Shown one piece after another: positions 25,621-35,092 of a stretch of DNA of 64,000 nucleotides. The notes beneath the pieces are model-generated. The model did not search any database and was not told the origin of the DNA. It worked only from the letters and a program-made list of their open reading frames with translations. How positions within the stretch are numbered: position 1 is the stretch's first letter; each line of letters starts with the position of its first letter. The stretch comes from Clostridia bacterium. GTDB taxonomy: Bacteria; Bacillota; Clostridia; Lachnospirales; Lachnospiraceae. A program made the translations under genes and the position numbers. The stretch is taken from positions 62,001-126,000 of the forward strand of contig BNZC01000001.1 of the NCBI GenBank assembly GCA_026000755.1, in the 5' to 3' direction.

Positions 25621-26969
25621 TTAGCTTCACCTTCTTTCTTTTCTCTGGCTGCTTGTTGTCTTTTTTTTGTCAAAATGCGTTTTTTCATTAACTTAATGTC
25701 CGAAACCAAGGGCTGCTTTGCAGGACAGCCATAGGTACAGCAAGCACATTCAATACACTCTAAGCCGTTCCATTTCTCAAAATCAGCATTTTGCTTTCGC
25801 TGTGCCTGCTTTGCCAAACGAGAAGGCACAAGTCCTGATGGGCAAACCTCCACACAACGCCCACAGTTGATACAGGGTGTGGGTGTAAGTGCCGACATTT
25901 CATCTGTCAGGAGTGAAAGGAGCATGGAAGTGGTTTTCATGGTAGGAACATCGGTGCAAGTGCCTGCAAATCCCATCATGGGACCGCCGAATAGGAGCTT
26001 TTCGGGTTGTCCGATGAATCCGCCTGCCGCTTCTAAGAGCTCGGAGAAATTCGTGCCAATACGAATCAAAAAGTTGGAAGGATCTGCGATACCCCCCCCC
26101 GTTACCGTCACCAGTCGTTCTATCAGCGGGCGACCTAATTTTACGGCATTATAGATGGCAAAAAATGTTTCCGCATTATCCACAATACAACCCACGTCAG
26201 CGGGAAGTTGCTTGCTGTGGATTGCCAGTCCTGTCACCGCAAAAATCTGCTGACGTTCCGCACCTTGGGGGTATTTGGTATGTAAGATTTGGACTTCAAT
26301 GCGATCTTCGTTTTTGAGCAGTTCCTGCATTTTTTCAATGCAGTCCGGTTTATTGTCCTCAATGGCAAATACGCCCTTCGCATTGTCAAATAATTGCAAG
26401 ACGATCTTCATTCCTGCAATCAGTTGCTCTGCATTCTCTATCATGCGACGGTAATCCACGGTCACGTAGGGTTCACATTCTGCACAGTTGGCAATGACAT
26501 ATTTGATTTTATCAGGATCCTTCGGGGTGAGTTTCACATGAGTGGGAAATCCTGCACCTCCAAGACCAATAATGCCCGCCTCCTGAATCTTTTTCCCGAT
26601 CTCTTCTTTTGAAAGTGTGTTTACATCAGCTGTTTCATGAAAATCAAAGGAGGTAAACTGTCCGTCATTTTCAATAACAATGCTTAAAACTTTGATTCCT
26701 GTGGCATTTAATCGCCGTTCAATGGCTGACACCTTACCGGATACACTAGCATGAACAGTTGCGGAAACAAATCCATCGGCTTCTGCAATGACCTGCCCGC
26801 ATTTTACATAGTCACCTTGTCCCACAACCGGTTTTGACGGTGCGCCGATATGCTGTGATAGGGAGTAAATCACATCGCCTTTGGGCAAAATTTCTCGTAC
26901 CTGCTTGTATTTTGACAATTCCTTCCCATCATAGGGATGGACTCCTCCCTTAAAAGTGCCTGAACCCAT
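25617..26969 (-). CDS. rnfC: Rnf complex NADH-binding subunit C
   Basis: 450-residue peripheral subunit and first gene of rnfCDGEAB. An N-terminal barrel-sandwich (about 30-110) precedes the NuoF-like nucleotide site GLGGAGFPTHVKL near 135, an SLBB region and two [4Fe-4S] motifs, CINCGRCVEVCP (about 365) and CIECACCTYGCP (about 405). Rnf couples ferredoxin oxidation and NAD reduction to ion export across the membrane. Codons at 26092-26100 contain a run of nine C (nine G in the mRNA) encoding TGGG. Confidence 0.95.
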   Translation of the reverse strand: MGSGTFKGGVHPYDGKELSKYKQVREILPKGDVIYSLSQHIGAPSKPVVGQGDYVKCGQVIAEADGFVSATVHASVSGKVSAIERRLNATGIKVLSIVIENDGQFTSFDFHETADVNTLSKEEIGKKIQEAGIIGLGGAGFPTHVKLTPKDPDKIKYVIANCAECEPYVTVDYRRMIENAEQLIAGMKIVLQLFDNAKGVFAIEDNKPDCIEKMQELLKNEDRIEVQILHTKYPQGAERQQIFAVTGLAIHSKQLPADVGCIVDNAETFFAIYNAVKLGRPLIERLVTVTGGGIADPSNFLIRIGTNFSELLEAAGGFIGQPEKLLFGGPMMGFAGTCTDVPTMKTTSMLLSLLTDEMSALTPTPCINCGRCVEVCPSGLVPSRLAKQAQRKQNADFEKWNGLECIECACCTYGCPAKQPLVSDIKLMKKRILTKKRQQAAREKKEGEAK

Positions 26970-27024
26970 GCTTATTTCCTCGTTCTTTCTGAAAAATATA
27001 TCGATAAAAAATCACCTGCTTTTC

Positions 27025-27030
27025 AGTATA
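27025..27030 (-). promoter_or_regulatory. Candidate -10 element for the rnf operon
   Basis: TATACT on the minus strand, 55 bp before the rnfC start, preceded by TATGC and an A-rich stretch. No convincing -35 element was found. The 232-bp gap (26970-27201) between rnfC and the divergent coat gene shows nothing else recognisable. Confidence 0.3.
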
Positions 27031-27201
27031 GCATATTTTTCGTTTACAAGAAAGTATTATTTTTATAAAAATTCAAACGCAACTCGTGCAATGGTATATT
27101 TCACCTTAAAATTGGCAATCTTAAGACTGTAAACGGAATCGTTACAGTTCAAACATAACCATTCCTGAACAGTAACACGGAATCAGCGAAAGGAGAATCT
27201 T

Positions 27202-27387
27202 ATGAACCAGTTATCCGAAAAAGAACTGATGGCACTAAATGAAATGCTCTCCGACGAGGAATTGTTGGTGAAGAAATTCAAAATGCTCTCAGAACACAGT
27301 CAAGATGCCCAAGTAAAATCCAAATTTATGGAGATTTCGGGCAAGCATCAGGAACATTTTAACAGCTTGTATGAGCAGTTAAGGTGA
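27202..27387 (+). CDS. Small helical protein next to a CotF-like gene
   Basis: 61 residues, predicted all-helical, with no membrane segment, beginning MNQLSEKELMALNEML. The size, the pattern ELLVKKFKMLSEHSQD and the following CotF-like gene suggest a small spore-coat-associated ferritin-like helical protein. It starts after AAAGGAG. The last about 33 bp of the gene are repeated directly after its stop (27391-27421, offset 34 bp). Confidence 0.6.
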   Translation: MNQLSEKELMALNEMLSDEELLVKKFKMLSEHSQDAQVKSKFMEISGKHQEHFNSLYEQLR

Positions 27388-27486
27388 GGATTTTAACAGC
27401 CTGTATGAGCAGTTAAGGTCAGGAGTTATGGGTTCGTATCGCCAAAGAGGGAGGTGCGAATCACAGGAAAGAGAGGGAAAAGGCAT

Positions 27487-27756
27487 ATGCAACAGACTTA
27501 CACAGACAAAGAGGTCTTAGCGGATGCGTTAGGATCAACGAAAAGCGCAACGGAACATTACAACACCTTTGCAAATGAATGCGTGCATGAAAACGTAAGG
27601 TGTGCGATTTTAGATTGCTTAAAAAAAGAACATGAAATACAGCAAGATGTATTTTGCCTAATGCACAGCAAGGGATTTTATCCAACCCCGGCGGCGGATA
27701 CAAATAAAATCACCGAAGCCAAACAGAGATTTTCACAAGCAGCATCCGGTTTCTAA
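27487..27756 (+). CDS. CotF-like spore coat family protein
   Basis: 89-residue helical protein resembling the CotF family: YTDKEVLADALGSTKSATEHY at the start, a middle helix with CLKKEHEIQQDVF, and the ending GFYPTPAADTNK. CotF-like proteins are coat components of endospores, so the organism likely belongs to a sporulating lineage. The frame opens at 27454, but ATG 27487 is the family start. The 3' end is duplicated after the stop (27769-27819, offset 63 bp). Confidence 0.75.
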   Translation: MQQTYTDKEVLADALGSTKSATEHYNTFANECVHENVRCAILDCLKKEHEIQQDVFCLMHSKGFYPTPAADTNKITEAKQRFSQAASGF

Positions 27757-27833
27757 GCCAAAGTAAGTAAAATCACTGAAGCCAAACAGAGATTTTTACA
27801 AGCGGCATCCGGTTGCTAATGAACAAATTTCAT

Positions 27834-27861
27834 TGACAGACCGGAAAATCTATTGTAAAAT
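27834..27861 (+). promoter_or_regulatory. Promoter of the mprF-like gene leader
   Basis: TTGACA (27834-27839), a 16-bp spacer and TAAAAT (27856-27861) form a near-consensus promoter. The predicted start of transcription, about 27867, coincides with the first base of the terminator hairpin at 27867-27920. Confidence 0.7.
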
Positions 27862-27866
27862 AAGAA

Positions 27867-27920
27867 GTGTTAGCGGAGTGCCACCATTCGGTTGATGGGT
27901 ACTTCGTTAGCACCTTTTTT
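27867..27920 (+). ncRNA. Terminator-like leader RNA upstream of the mprF-like gene
   Basis: GTGTTAGCGGAGT (27867-27879) pairs with ACTTCGTTAGCAC (27901-27913) through Watson-Crick and G-U pairs, and six T residues follow. With the promoter at 27834-27861 this predicts a transcript of about 54 bases that ends before the mprF-like start at 27959. It may be an attenuator that regulates the gene or a free small RNA. The loop can form an additional short CCAT/ATGG stem. Confidence 0.55.
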
Positions 27921-27958
27921 GTTTTGTGAAGCATACATATTATACGAGGAGTTCCCAA

Positions 27959-29725
27959 ATGAAAAAACACCAAACCATACTTATCGATTCTGCTGTAATA
28001 CTCTGTCTTTTGCTTGCTGTTTTGATGCTTTTGCCTGCCTTTGTACATATCGGGCCGATTCGCAATATCGGCTACATTCACCTAATTGCAATTAGTCGCT
28101 TCTGTCAGCGTTTTTTGGCATTTTTGCTCCTATTGCTCTTGTGGAATTTGCATAAACGGAAATTTTTCGCATGGTGTGCGGTGGTATCGATTCTGGTTGG
28201 CAGCTCGTTTTTGTCTCTGATTCATCGGCAACCGGGAAGTTTGATTCTTCTTGCGATACAGATTTACTGCATTGTGGTACTGTTGATTTTTCATAAGAAG
28301 TTTCGACGTTCTGCACTACGCCCCTCCTCACCGGGAGCGATTTTAGCCGTAGTTCTTGTCCTCGCATTTTTCATCTTAAATGCGGTTGCGACCTCCTTGT
28401 TTTTGCGTTTCCATTCCCACCAATCCTTTACTCTGACAGATAGTTTTGAGGATATCGCAGATTATCTGTTTATCACAGGCGGGCATAATTTGTATTCACG
28501 CTTTATCTTTGTCTTTTTCTGGATTTGTGTGGCGGTGGGCGTTTTATTTATCCTGCGCCCTGTATTATATGCCACCGTGCAGCAACCCAGTGATGAAAAA
28601 CGTGCCAGGGAGATTGTCCTAAAATATGGACAAAATTCCGCCTCTTATCTGGCACTTGAAAAGGATAAGAGTTTATATTTCGGGGAGCACACAGAAGGGG
28701 TGATTGCCTATGGTGTAGTGGATAATTGCCTGATTGTGCAGGCGGATCCTATTTGTGCCGATGAGGATTTTATTCCGTTTTTGTCTGAATTTAATATGTT
28801 TTGTCGTGAAAATGACTACCACCTCCTCTTTATGAGTACCTCCGATAAATATCTGGAGGAGTACAAAAAGATGGGATTTGTCCATGTGAAATGCGGCGAG
28901 GAGGCTCGGATTGACCTTTCCACGTATCAGCTCGCAGGTGGGAAGATGGCAAGGCTTCGCCCGGAGATTAACCACGCAGTCAAAAAGGGCGTTACGGTAG
29001 CAGAATATAAGCCCTTGGAACAAAAAGATGTGGAGATTGAGCGAGGAATCGCCGCTGTGACGGACGACTGGCTTGGCGGGAAAAAGAGCAGTCAGCTGTG
29101 CTTTTCCGTAGGAGATGTCAATCTGGATCATCCCATGGATAGACGTTATTTTTACGCTAAGGATGAGAGTGGACGCATTGTGGCATTTAACGTATTTTTG
29201 CCTTTTGAAGGAAAGAAAGGTTGGATGGCGGATGTTACAAGGCGCAGTCACGATGCACCCAGAGGTTCTACGGAGAAGATTACCTTTGATGCTTTCATGC
29301 AGTTTAAGGAAGAGGGCTGTCTGTGGGGGAGCATGGGAGTGTCTCCCTTGGCAAATATTGAGGGCGAGGAAAATGAAAAGACCACCATTGGAAGGATTTT
29401 GAAACTGGTGTACGAAAAAGGAAATCGTTTCTATGGATTTAAGTCCTTGCATTTGGCGAAGGAGAAATACAGCCCAAGCCAGTGGATCCCCTCTTATTTT
29501 GTATATTCCAAAAAAGCCATCAACATTGACATGGGCATAGCCATTGTAAAATTGCAAAATCCCGGGGGTTTCGCTGATTTCTTTACCAGTTTCTTTACGA
29601 AGACTGTGTTGAAAAAGGATAAGAAGAAAACGAAAACCGATAACAAAAATCCTGCAAAAGAGCAAAATACCGATAAAGTAAAAGCAGATGTGCAAAATAA
29701 AACAGAAAAATCGGAACAAGTGTAA
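27959..29725 (+). CDS. MprF-like membrane protein with phosphatidylglycerol lysyltransferase domain (DUF2156)
   Basis: 588 residues. The N-terminal 210 residues hold about six membrane helices; the rest is a cytoplasmic DUF2156 domain of the GNAT-like aminoacyl-phosphatidylglycerol synthase group, with YGVVDNCLIVQADPIC, KMARLRPEINHAVKKGV and the typical GGFADFF region. A Lys/Asp-rich tail closes the protein. The family transfers an amino acid from aminoacyl-tRNA to phosphatidylglycerol, giving resistance to cationic peptides. The short N-terminal membrane part means it lacks the full flippase domain. ATG 27959 follows GAGGAG; a start at 27926 has no ribosome binding site. Confidence 0.8.
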   Translation: MKKHQTILIDSAVILCLLLAVLMLLPAFVHIGPIRNIGYIHLIAISRFCQRFLAFLLLLLLWNLHKRKFFAWCAVVSILVGSSFLSLIHRQPGSLILLAIQIYCIVVLLIFHKKFRRSALRPSSPGAILAVVLVLAFFILNAVATSLFLRFHSHQSFTLTDSFEDIADYLFITGGHNLYSRFIFVFFWICVAVGVLFILRPVLYATVQQPSDEKRAREIVLKYGQNSASYLALEKDKSLYFGEHTEGVIAYGVVDNCLIVQADPICADEDFIPFLSEFNMFCRENDYHLLFMSTSDKYLEEYKKMGFVHVKCGEEARIDLSTYQLAGGKMARLRPEINHAVKKGVTVAEYKPLEQKDVEIERGIAAVTDDWLGGKKSSQLCFSVGDVNLDHPMDRRYFYAKDESGRIVAFNVFLPFEGKKGWMADVTRRSHDAPRGSTEKITFDAFMQFKEEGCLWGSMGVSPLANIEGEENEKTTIGRILKLVYEKGNRFYGFKSLHLAKEKYSPSQWIPSYFVYSKKAINIDMGIAIVKLQNPGGFADFFTSFFTKTVLKKDKKKTKTDNKNPAKEQNTDKVKADVQNKTEKSEQV

Positions 29726-29745
29726 ATCAGAAAAGGGAAATCAGT

Positions 29746-30456
29746 ATGAGAAAAACCACCTATTGTCTGCCTGCAAATGGAATCGAATTATACTGTTCTG
29801 TGCTTGGGGCAGGTGAAACCGTGGTGCTGTTGCATGGTCATGGGCAGTCTCAAAGGGTTTTTAAGTCATGGGAGAGAGAACTGTCGAAATCGTATCGAGT
29901 CATTTTAATCGACAGCAGAAATCATGGACAATCGGGGAAAGCGGAGAAAATCAGCATTTCCCTGATGGCACAGGATGTCTACGCAGCCCTAAAAACACTT
30001 TATGTGAAACGTGCAAATATTATTGGTTACAGTGACGGGGCGAACATTGCCCTACAACTTGCCATTGATCACCCGCAAATCGTGAAAAATTTGGTTATTA
30101 TCAGTGGAAATGCCACACCGGCAGGACTAAAGGATAGATTTTTTTCCATTGTCCAAATCTGGCGGTCCGCAGCAAAACGATTGTACAAGCTTAAACTCTT
30201 ATCTGTGTTCAGTTACAATATGACCCGCTTGATTGCCAAAGAACCCAATATTTCAGATGAACAGCTGAAGCGTATTGAGGCACCAACGCTTTTAGTTTAC
30301 GGTGATCAGGATCTGATTGAAGGGGAGCATATTGATTATCTAAACCACCAGATTCCAAATTCCAAAGTGAAGATTTTGGAAAAGACCAATCATTTTATGA
30401 TGCTGAAAAAGTTTAAGGATTATGAACCGGACATTTTAGCACATTTTGGGAAATAA
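29746..30456 (+). CDS. Alpha/beta hydrolase
   Basis: 236-residue cytoplasmic alpha/beta-hydrolase fold protein. The oxyanion region reads LLHGHGQSQRVF, the nucleophile Ser is in GYSDGANIAL near residue 95, the acid is in VYGDQD and the catalytic His in KTNHFMM. Substrate unknown. It follows the mprF-like gene by 20 bp and may be co-transcribed with it. Confidence 0.85.
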   Translation: MRKTTYCLPANGIELYCSVLGAGETVVLLHGHGQSQRVFKSWERELSKSYRVILIDSRNHGQSGKAEKISISLMAQDVYAALKTLYVKRANIIGYSDGANIALQLAIDHPQIVKNLVIISGNATPAGLKDRFFSIVQIWRSAAKRLYKLKLLSVFSYNMTRLIAKEPNISDEQLKRIEAPTLLVYGDQDLIEGEHIDYLNHQIPNSKVKILEKTNHFMMLKKFKDYEPDILAHFGK

Positions 30457-30565
30457 GGACTAGGAAAAAGTAATAGTACAGGCATTTAGCTATGTAGTGA
30501 AATGTGTTACAAAATATAGTGAAACTGTGGTTGTCTGTCGGATAAGAGTAAGGAGTATGTAGACC

Positions 30566-31528
30566 ATGAAATGGAAGAAATACACAATTACCACCACCAC
30601 CCAAGCAGAGGATGTGATCAGCAGTATGCTGGCAGATTTGGGGGTGGAGGGCGTGTGGATTGAAGACAATATTCCGATTTCACAGGAAGAAAAGGAACAG
30701 TTGTTTATTGACATTCTTCCGGAAATCCCAAAAGATGAGGGTATTGCCCGCTTGAGTTTCTTTCTGGAAGAAGAACGAGATGAATCAGAAACAAAGGAGA
30801 GGAAAGTTCTTTTGTCACGCATTGCAGAAGAAATGGAAGAATTGCGGGCATTTATGGACATTGGGGAAGGTCGTCTTTTAATAGGAGAATCGGAAGATGA
30901 CGACTGGCTCTACAAGTGGAAGGAATACTTTAAGCCATTTTCCATAGGAAATATCTATATTCGCCCTTCTTGGCAGGAGAGCTTGCCCAAAGAGAAAGAT
31001 TTTCCTCATGTAATCACCATAGATCCGGGTACTTCTTTCGGAACAGGACAGCACGCTACTACAAGCCTTTGCATAGAGGGCTTGCAAAAACACTTAAAGA
31101 CAGGGAATCGTGTGCTTGATGTGGGCTGTGGAAGTGGGATTTTATCCATTGCGGCACTGCGTTTAGGGGCAAGAGAAGTGGTAGCGACTGATATTGATCC
31201 CCTGTGCATTGCTTGTTCAAAGGAAAATTTGGAGAGGAACGGCTGTTTTGGGGTCACCTTACATTTGGGAGATGTAATATCGGAATGCTCTCTTCGGGAG
31301 AAAATCACCCCCCCCTTTTATGATATTGTTGTTTCAAATATCTTAGCGGAGGTAATCGTAGACCTGGCTCCTGTGGTAAAGGAGTTTCTTTTGCCAAGAG
31401 GGACTTACATCGCATCTGGTATCCTAAAAGAAAAAGAGGACATGGTGGTATCTGCCATGAAAACGGCTGGCTTTGAGATTTTAGAAATTCAGGATAAGGA
31501 TGAGTGGATTTGCGTGACAGCGAGATAG
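30566..31528 (+). CDS. prmA: Ribosomal protein L11 methyltransferase
   Basis: 320 residues, SAM-dependent methylation of lysines and the N terminus of L11. The N-terminal substrate domain starts WKKYTITTTTQAEDVIS; the catalytic domain has DPGTSFGTGQHATT, DVGCGSGILSIAALRLGA and VSNILAEVI. Start ATG 30566 follows AAGGAG. A run of eight C at 31308-31315 lies in the codons for TPP. The stop abuts a GTTACTATTCAC repeat element. Confidence 0.95.
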   Translation: MKWKKYTITTTTQAEDVISSMLADLGVEGVWIEDNIPISQEEKEQLFIDILPEIPKDEGIARLSFFLEEERDESETKERKVLLSRIAEEMEELRAFMDIGEGRLLIGESEDDDWLYKWKEYFKPFSIGNIYIRPSWQESLPKEKDFPHVITIDPGTSFGTGQHATTSLCIEGLQKHLKTGNRVLDVGCGSGILSIAALRLGAREVVATDIDPLCIACSKENLERNGCFGVTLHLGDVISECSLREKITPPFYDIVVSNILAEVIVDLAPVVKEFLLPRGTYIASGILKEKEDMVVSAMKTAGFEILEIQDKDEWICVTAR

Positions 31529-31531
31529 GTG

Positions 31532-31734
31532 GTTACTATTCACGGTTGATCTCCAAACGGCTGCCCATTTCGCAAAAAAGAACCTTTGAGCGAAATGGAG
31601 GGAAGACCCTCCTTGCAGGAAGCCCGCTTTTGCTGACTGCAAGGCGTACTGAGAGGGGCTTGCCCGAAATGTTTTAAGCGAGGGTTCTTTTTTGCGAAAT
31701 GGGCAGCCGTTTGGGGTTGGTCATGAATAGTGAC
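31532..31734 (+). mobile_element. MITE-like element, long inverted-repeat type (copy C)
   Basis: A 203-bp insert with ends GTTACTATTCACGG and, on the other strand, GTCACTATTCATGA. About 50 bases at each end are inverted repeats, including an identical 30-bp core starting AAACGGCTGCCCATTTCG, so the RNA would fold into one long hairpin. It encodes nothing. No target duplication could be recognised beside it. It lies between prmA and rsmE, which are normally adjacent. Confidence 0.75.
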
Positions 31735-31760
31735 AGAACGGTTTTGCTTGGAGGAAATAA

Positions 31761-32513
31761 ATGCACCAGTTTTTCGTAGAAGAAACCCAGGTAAAGGATA
31801 AGGAAATCCAAATCATAGGGGCAGATGTCAATCATATTAGGAACGTACTCCGCATGAAACTAGGAGAGCAGTTTCGTGTCAGTGTTTTGCCCGGGATTCA
31901 TAAGTCGGATTCAGCGGATTATTTCTGTGAAATCACAGATTTCAGAATTGATACGGTGCTTGTCCGTATTTTATACCAAGACCGTGACAGCGGTGAATTG
32001 CCCGTTGCCATCACCCTGTTTCAAGGTCTGCCCAAAAGCGATAAGATGGAATTTGTTATTCAAAAAGCAGTGGAGCTTGGAGTAGCCGAAATCGTTCCGG
32101 TGGCAATGAAGAATTGCGTGGTGAAATTAGATCAAAAGAAAGCAACAGCAAAGTGTATCAGATGGCAGGGCATTGCCCAAAGTGCGGCAAAACAAGCCAG
32201 GCGAAGTCGCATTCCTAAGATTTTGCCGATGATGAACTTTCAGGAAGCGGCGGATTATGCCAAAACCCTTGACCTTTGTCTTTTACCCTACGAAAACGAA
32301 AGAGGCATGGAAAAAACCAGACAACTCTTGGCAAGTCTGAAAAAAGAAGGCAGTCTTGGCATTTTTATCGGTCCGGAGGGGGGATTTGACGAATCGGAAA
32401 TTGCTCGGATGAGAGGAAATGCAGAGGTAATTTCCTTGGGAAAGCGGATTCTGCGCACGGAAACGGCAGGAATGGTCATGCTGTCCATGTTGTTGTATTG
32501 TTTGGAGGAATGA
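31761..32513 (+). CDS. rsmE: 16S rRNA (uracil1498-N3)-methyltransferase
   Basis: 250-residue SPOUT-class methyltransferase. An N-terminal PUA-like domain (HQFFVEE ... DVNHIRNVLRMKLGE) is followed by the knot domain with LFQGLPKSDKMEFVIQKAVE, FIGPEGGFDESE and SLGKRILRTETAGMVML, all diagnostic of RsmE. ATG 31761 follows TTGGAGG. The cysteine desulfurase start lies 8 bp past the stop. Confidence 0.95.
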   Translation: MHQFFVEETQVKDKEIQIIGADVNHIRNVLRMKLGEQFRVSVLPGIHKSDSADYFCEITDFRIDTVLVRILYQDRDSGELPVAITLFQGLPKSDKMEFVIQKAVELGVAEIVPVAMKNCVVKLDQKKATAKCIRWQGIAQSAAKQARRSRIPKILPMMNFQEAADYAKTLDLCLLPYENERGMEKTRQLLASLKKEGSLGIFIGPEGGFDESEIARMRGNAEVISLGKRILRTETAGMVMLSMLLYCLEE

Positions 32514-32521
32514 GGGGGGAA

Positions 32522-33757
32522 ATGGAAGTATATTTTGACAACGCCGCCACAACAAGGTGTTCGGAAGCTGTGGTAAAGTGCATGGAACAAGTGTTTCGTA
32601 AAGAATACGCCAACCCTTCTTCCCTGCACAAAAAGGGCTTTCTTGCGGAACAGCAGATACGCACAGCAAGAGAGCAGATAGCCAAAACCTTAAAAGCAAA
32701 GGAGCAAGAGATTTTTTTTGTTTCCGGCGGAACGGAATCAGACAATCTTGCCATACTTGGAGCGGCGGCGGCAAACAACAGGCGGGGCAAGCACCTGATT
32801 ACAAGCAAGATCGAACACCCGGCAGTCAGAGAGTCCTTTCTTTCTTTGGAAAGCAAGGGCTTTTCGGTGACTTATTTGGAGGTAGATGCCCACGGGCAGA
32901 TTGACATTAGGAAACTGCAAGAAGCTATCACAGCGGAAACGATTTTGGTTTCCTTACTGTATGTCAACAATGAAATCGGCACGATTTCTCCCATTGCCCA
33001 AGCAGGGAAACTCATAAAAGAAACCAACCCAAACACCTTATTTCACACCGATGCGGTACAGGCTTATGGAAAATATCGCATATCGCCCGGGGCGGAACAC
33101 ATTGACCTCTTGTCTGCCAGCGCACATAAGATTCATGGACCAAAGGGCGTAGGTTTTTTATATGTGAAAGAAAAGACGAAAATCACCCCTCTCCTTTTTG
33201 GTGGCGGACAACAAAAAGGGCTTCGCCCCGGCACGGAAAATACCTCGGGAATTGTGGGCTTAGCAAAAGCGGCGGAGGAAGCCTATCAGCATTTAGAGGA
33301 AGATGGGGGGGGAGTATCGTTGCTGCGAGAGGCATTTGTCACGGGATTACAAGATGTGGATTGGGCGTTTGTAAATGGATATGGAAATGATAGAGAGTTG
33401 GTGCATGGGAATGGTATTGCAAATGGATCGGATAGAGAGAATATAAATGTTTCGGTAAAAGCAACCGATACAAAATTCGCCCCTCATATTCTAAGCATAA
33501 GCTTTGAGGGCGTAAAAAGTGAAGTCCTCCTTCACGCCCTGGAGGACAAAGGCATTTACGTATCATCCGGTTCTGCGTGCAGTTCCAACAAACCGGCGGT
33601 GAGCGAAACCCTAAAGGCGATTGGCTTAAAACAACAATACCACGATACAACCTTGCGTTTTAGTTTTTCAAAGTATAATACCTTAGAAGAAGTGGAATAT
33701 ACTGTGGCGACGTTAAAGGAATTGGTGCCTGTGTTGCAAAAATATACAAGGCATTGA
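32522..33757 (+). CDS. Cysteine desulfurase (NifS/IscS family)
   Basis: 411-residue PLP enzyme providing sulfur from cysteine. It starts MEVYFDNAATTR, has the PLP Lys in SASAHKIHGPKGVGF and the active Cys in GSACSSNKP. Position before thiI suggests supply of sulfur for 4-thiouridine and thiamine. A 25-residue insert before the RISFEGV-type segment contains an in-frame imperfect repeat (VNGYGNDRE and ANGSDRE, offset 42-48 bp). A run of eight G at 33305-33312 encodes GGG. The start at 32522 was chosen because it gives the family N terminus; the frame is open from 32498. Confidence 0.93.
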   Translation: MEVYFDNAATTRCSEAVVKCMEQVFRKEYANPSSLHKKGFLAEQQIRTAREQIAKTLKAKEQEIFFVSGGTESDNLAILGAAAANNRRGKHLITSKIEHPAVRESFLSLESKGFSVTYLEVDAHGQIDIRKLQEAITAETILVSLLYVNNEIGTISPIAQAGKLIKETNPNTLFHTDAVQAYGKYRISPGAEHIDLLSASAHKIHGPKGVGFLYVKEKTKITPLLFGGGQQKGLRPGTENTSGIVGLAKAAEEAYQHLEEDGGGVSLLREAFVTGLQDVDWAFVNGYGNDRELVHGNGIANGSDRENINVSVKATDTKFAPHILSISFEGVKSEVLLHALEDKGIYVSSGSACSSNKPAVSETLKAIGLKQQYHDTTLRFSFSKYNTLEEVEYTVATLKELVPVLQKYTRH

Positions 33758-33836
33758 ACTGGATTTGGATTATTAATAGATAAGGTGCGGAAAATTTCTG
33801 CGCTACCAATCGGCAATTATACAGGAGGAATTTCAA

Positions 33837-35045
33837 ATGTTCCAAGCATTTTTAATCAAATACGGAGAAATTGGCTTAAAAGGAAAGAATCGTTACGTAT
33901 TCGAGGATGCCCTTGTGCGGCAGATCAAATATGCTCTAAAACCTATAGAGGGAGAGTTTGCAATTACCAAGGAGCAAGGGCGTATTTATATAGAAGCAAT
34001 GGGAGCCTATGACTACGAAGGTGCCATTTTAGCCTTAAAAATGGTGTTTGGCATTGTGGGCATCTGCCCTGTGATTCTGTTAGAAGATGAGGGTTTTGAC
34101 AAGCTGTGTGAAGAAGTGGTTTCTCATTTGTCGTCCTATTTCTCGGGGAAATCCGTCGCAGAGTGTCCGGACAGCTTTAAGGTTCATGCCAGACGAAGCC
34201 GAAAGGATTACCCCTTAGACTCCATGGAAATCAATATGCAACTGGGAGAGCGGATTTTAGACGCATTTTCACAACTTCGGGTGGACGTTCATAAGCCGAA
34301 GCTTTTGGTCAGCATTGAAGTGCGAAAGAAAATCAACCTGTATTTTGAAACCATACCGGGGCTTGGAGGGATGCCATCAGGAACGGCAGGAAAAGCCATG
34401 TTGCTCTTATCGGGTGGCATTGACAGCCCGGTAGCGGGCTATATGGTGGCAAAACGCGGGGTGAAAATCGATGCTGTTTATTTTCATGCTCCTCCCTATA
34501 CCAGTGAGCGGGCGAAGCAAAAGGTTCTGGATCTTGCGAAGATTGTAGCACGTTACGCCGGGCCGATTTATGTAAAAGTGGTAAATTTTACAGATATTCA
34601 GCTTGCTATTTACGAGAAATGCCCTCATGAAGAGCTAACGATTATCATGCGCCGCTACATGATGCGTATTGCGGAACATTTTGCCAAAGAAACAGAATGC
34701 TTGGGGCTGATTACGGGGGAGAGCATAGGGCAGGTGGCAAGTCAGACCATGAAATCCCTTGCCGCCACAGACGAGGTTTGCACCATGCCGGTCTATCGCC
34801 CGTTGATTGCATTTGACAAGCAGGATATTATCACAATATCCGAGAAAATAGGAACTTATGAAACCTCTATTTTGCCCTTTGAGGATTGTTGTACGATTTT
34901 TGTGGCAAAGCATCCGGTGACAAAGCCCAATCGAAATATCATTAAACGCTCTGAGAGCAGGCTTGCCGATCAGATAGAAGATTTGGTAAAGACGGCGATT
35001 GATACGACGGAAACGATACGGGTTGAGGCCGGAAGCACTTGGTGA
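33837..35045 (+). CDS. thiI: tRNA sulfurtransferase ThiI
   Basis: 402-residue enzyme making 4-thiouridine at tRNA position 8 and delivering sulfur to thiamine synthesis. An N-terminal ferredoxin-like and THUMP region (about 1-165) precedes the PP-loop LLSGGIDSPVAGYM near 190. It ends without the C-terminal rhodanese domain of enterobacterial ThiI, as usual in Bacillota; a rhodanese is fused elsewhere in the window (63279). ATG 33837 follows CAGGAGG. Confidence 0.95.
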   Translation: MFQAFLIKYGEIGLKGKNRYVFEDALVRQIKYALKPIEGEFAITKEQGRIYIEAMGAYDYEGAILALKMVFGIVGICPVILLEDEGFDKLCEEVVSHLSSYFSGKSVAECPDSFKVHARRSRKDYPLDSMEINMQLGERILDAFSQLRVDVHKPKLLVSIEVRKKINLYFETIPGLGGMPSGTAGKAMLLLSGGIDSPVAGYMVAKRGVKIDAVYFHAPPYTSERAKQKVLDLAKIVARYAGPIYVKVVNFTDIQLAIYEKCPHEELTIIMRRYMMRIAEHFAKETECLGLITGESIGQVASQTMKSLAATDEVCTMPVYRPLIAFDKQDIITISEKIGTYETSILPFEDCCTIFVAKHPVTKPNRNIIKRSESRLADQIEDLVKTAIDTTETIRVEAGSTW

Positions 35046-35092
35046 AATCGAGCGTTAGCGAAGACCCCACTTAGTGAGTGCGTAGCACGAGC

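Noticed and set aside
27202-27820. CRISPR-like repetition around the coat genes
   Set aside because: Only two copies of each repeat, no constant spacer length and no cas genes; they are tandem duplications of gene ends.
28673-29719. Minus-strand frame of 348 codons opposite the mprF-like gene
   Set aside because: Antisense to a protein with clear membrane and DUF2156 features; no start signal.
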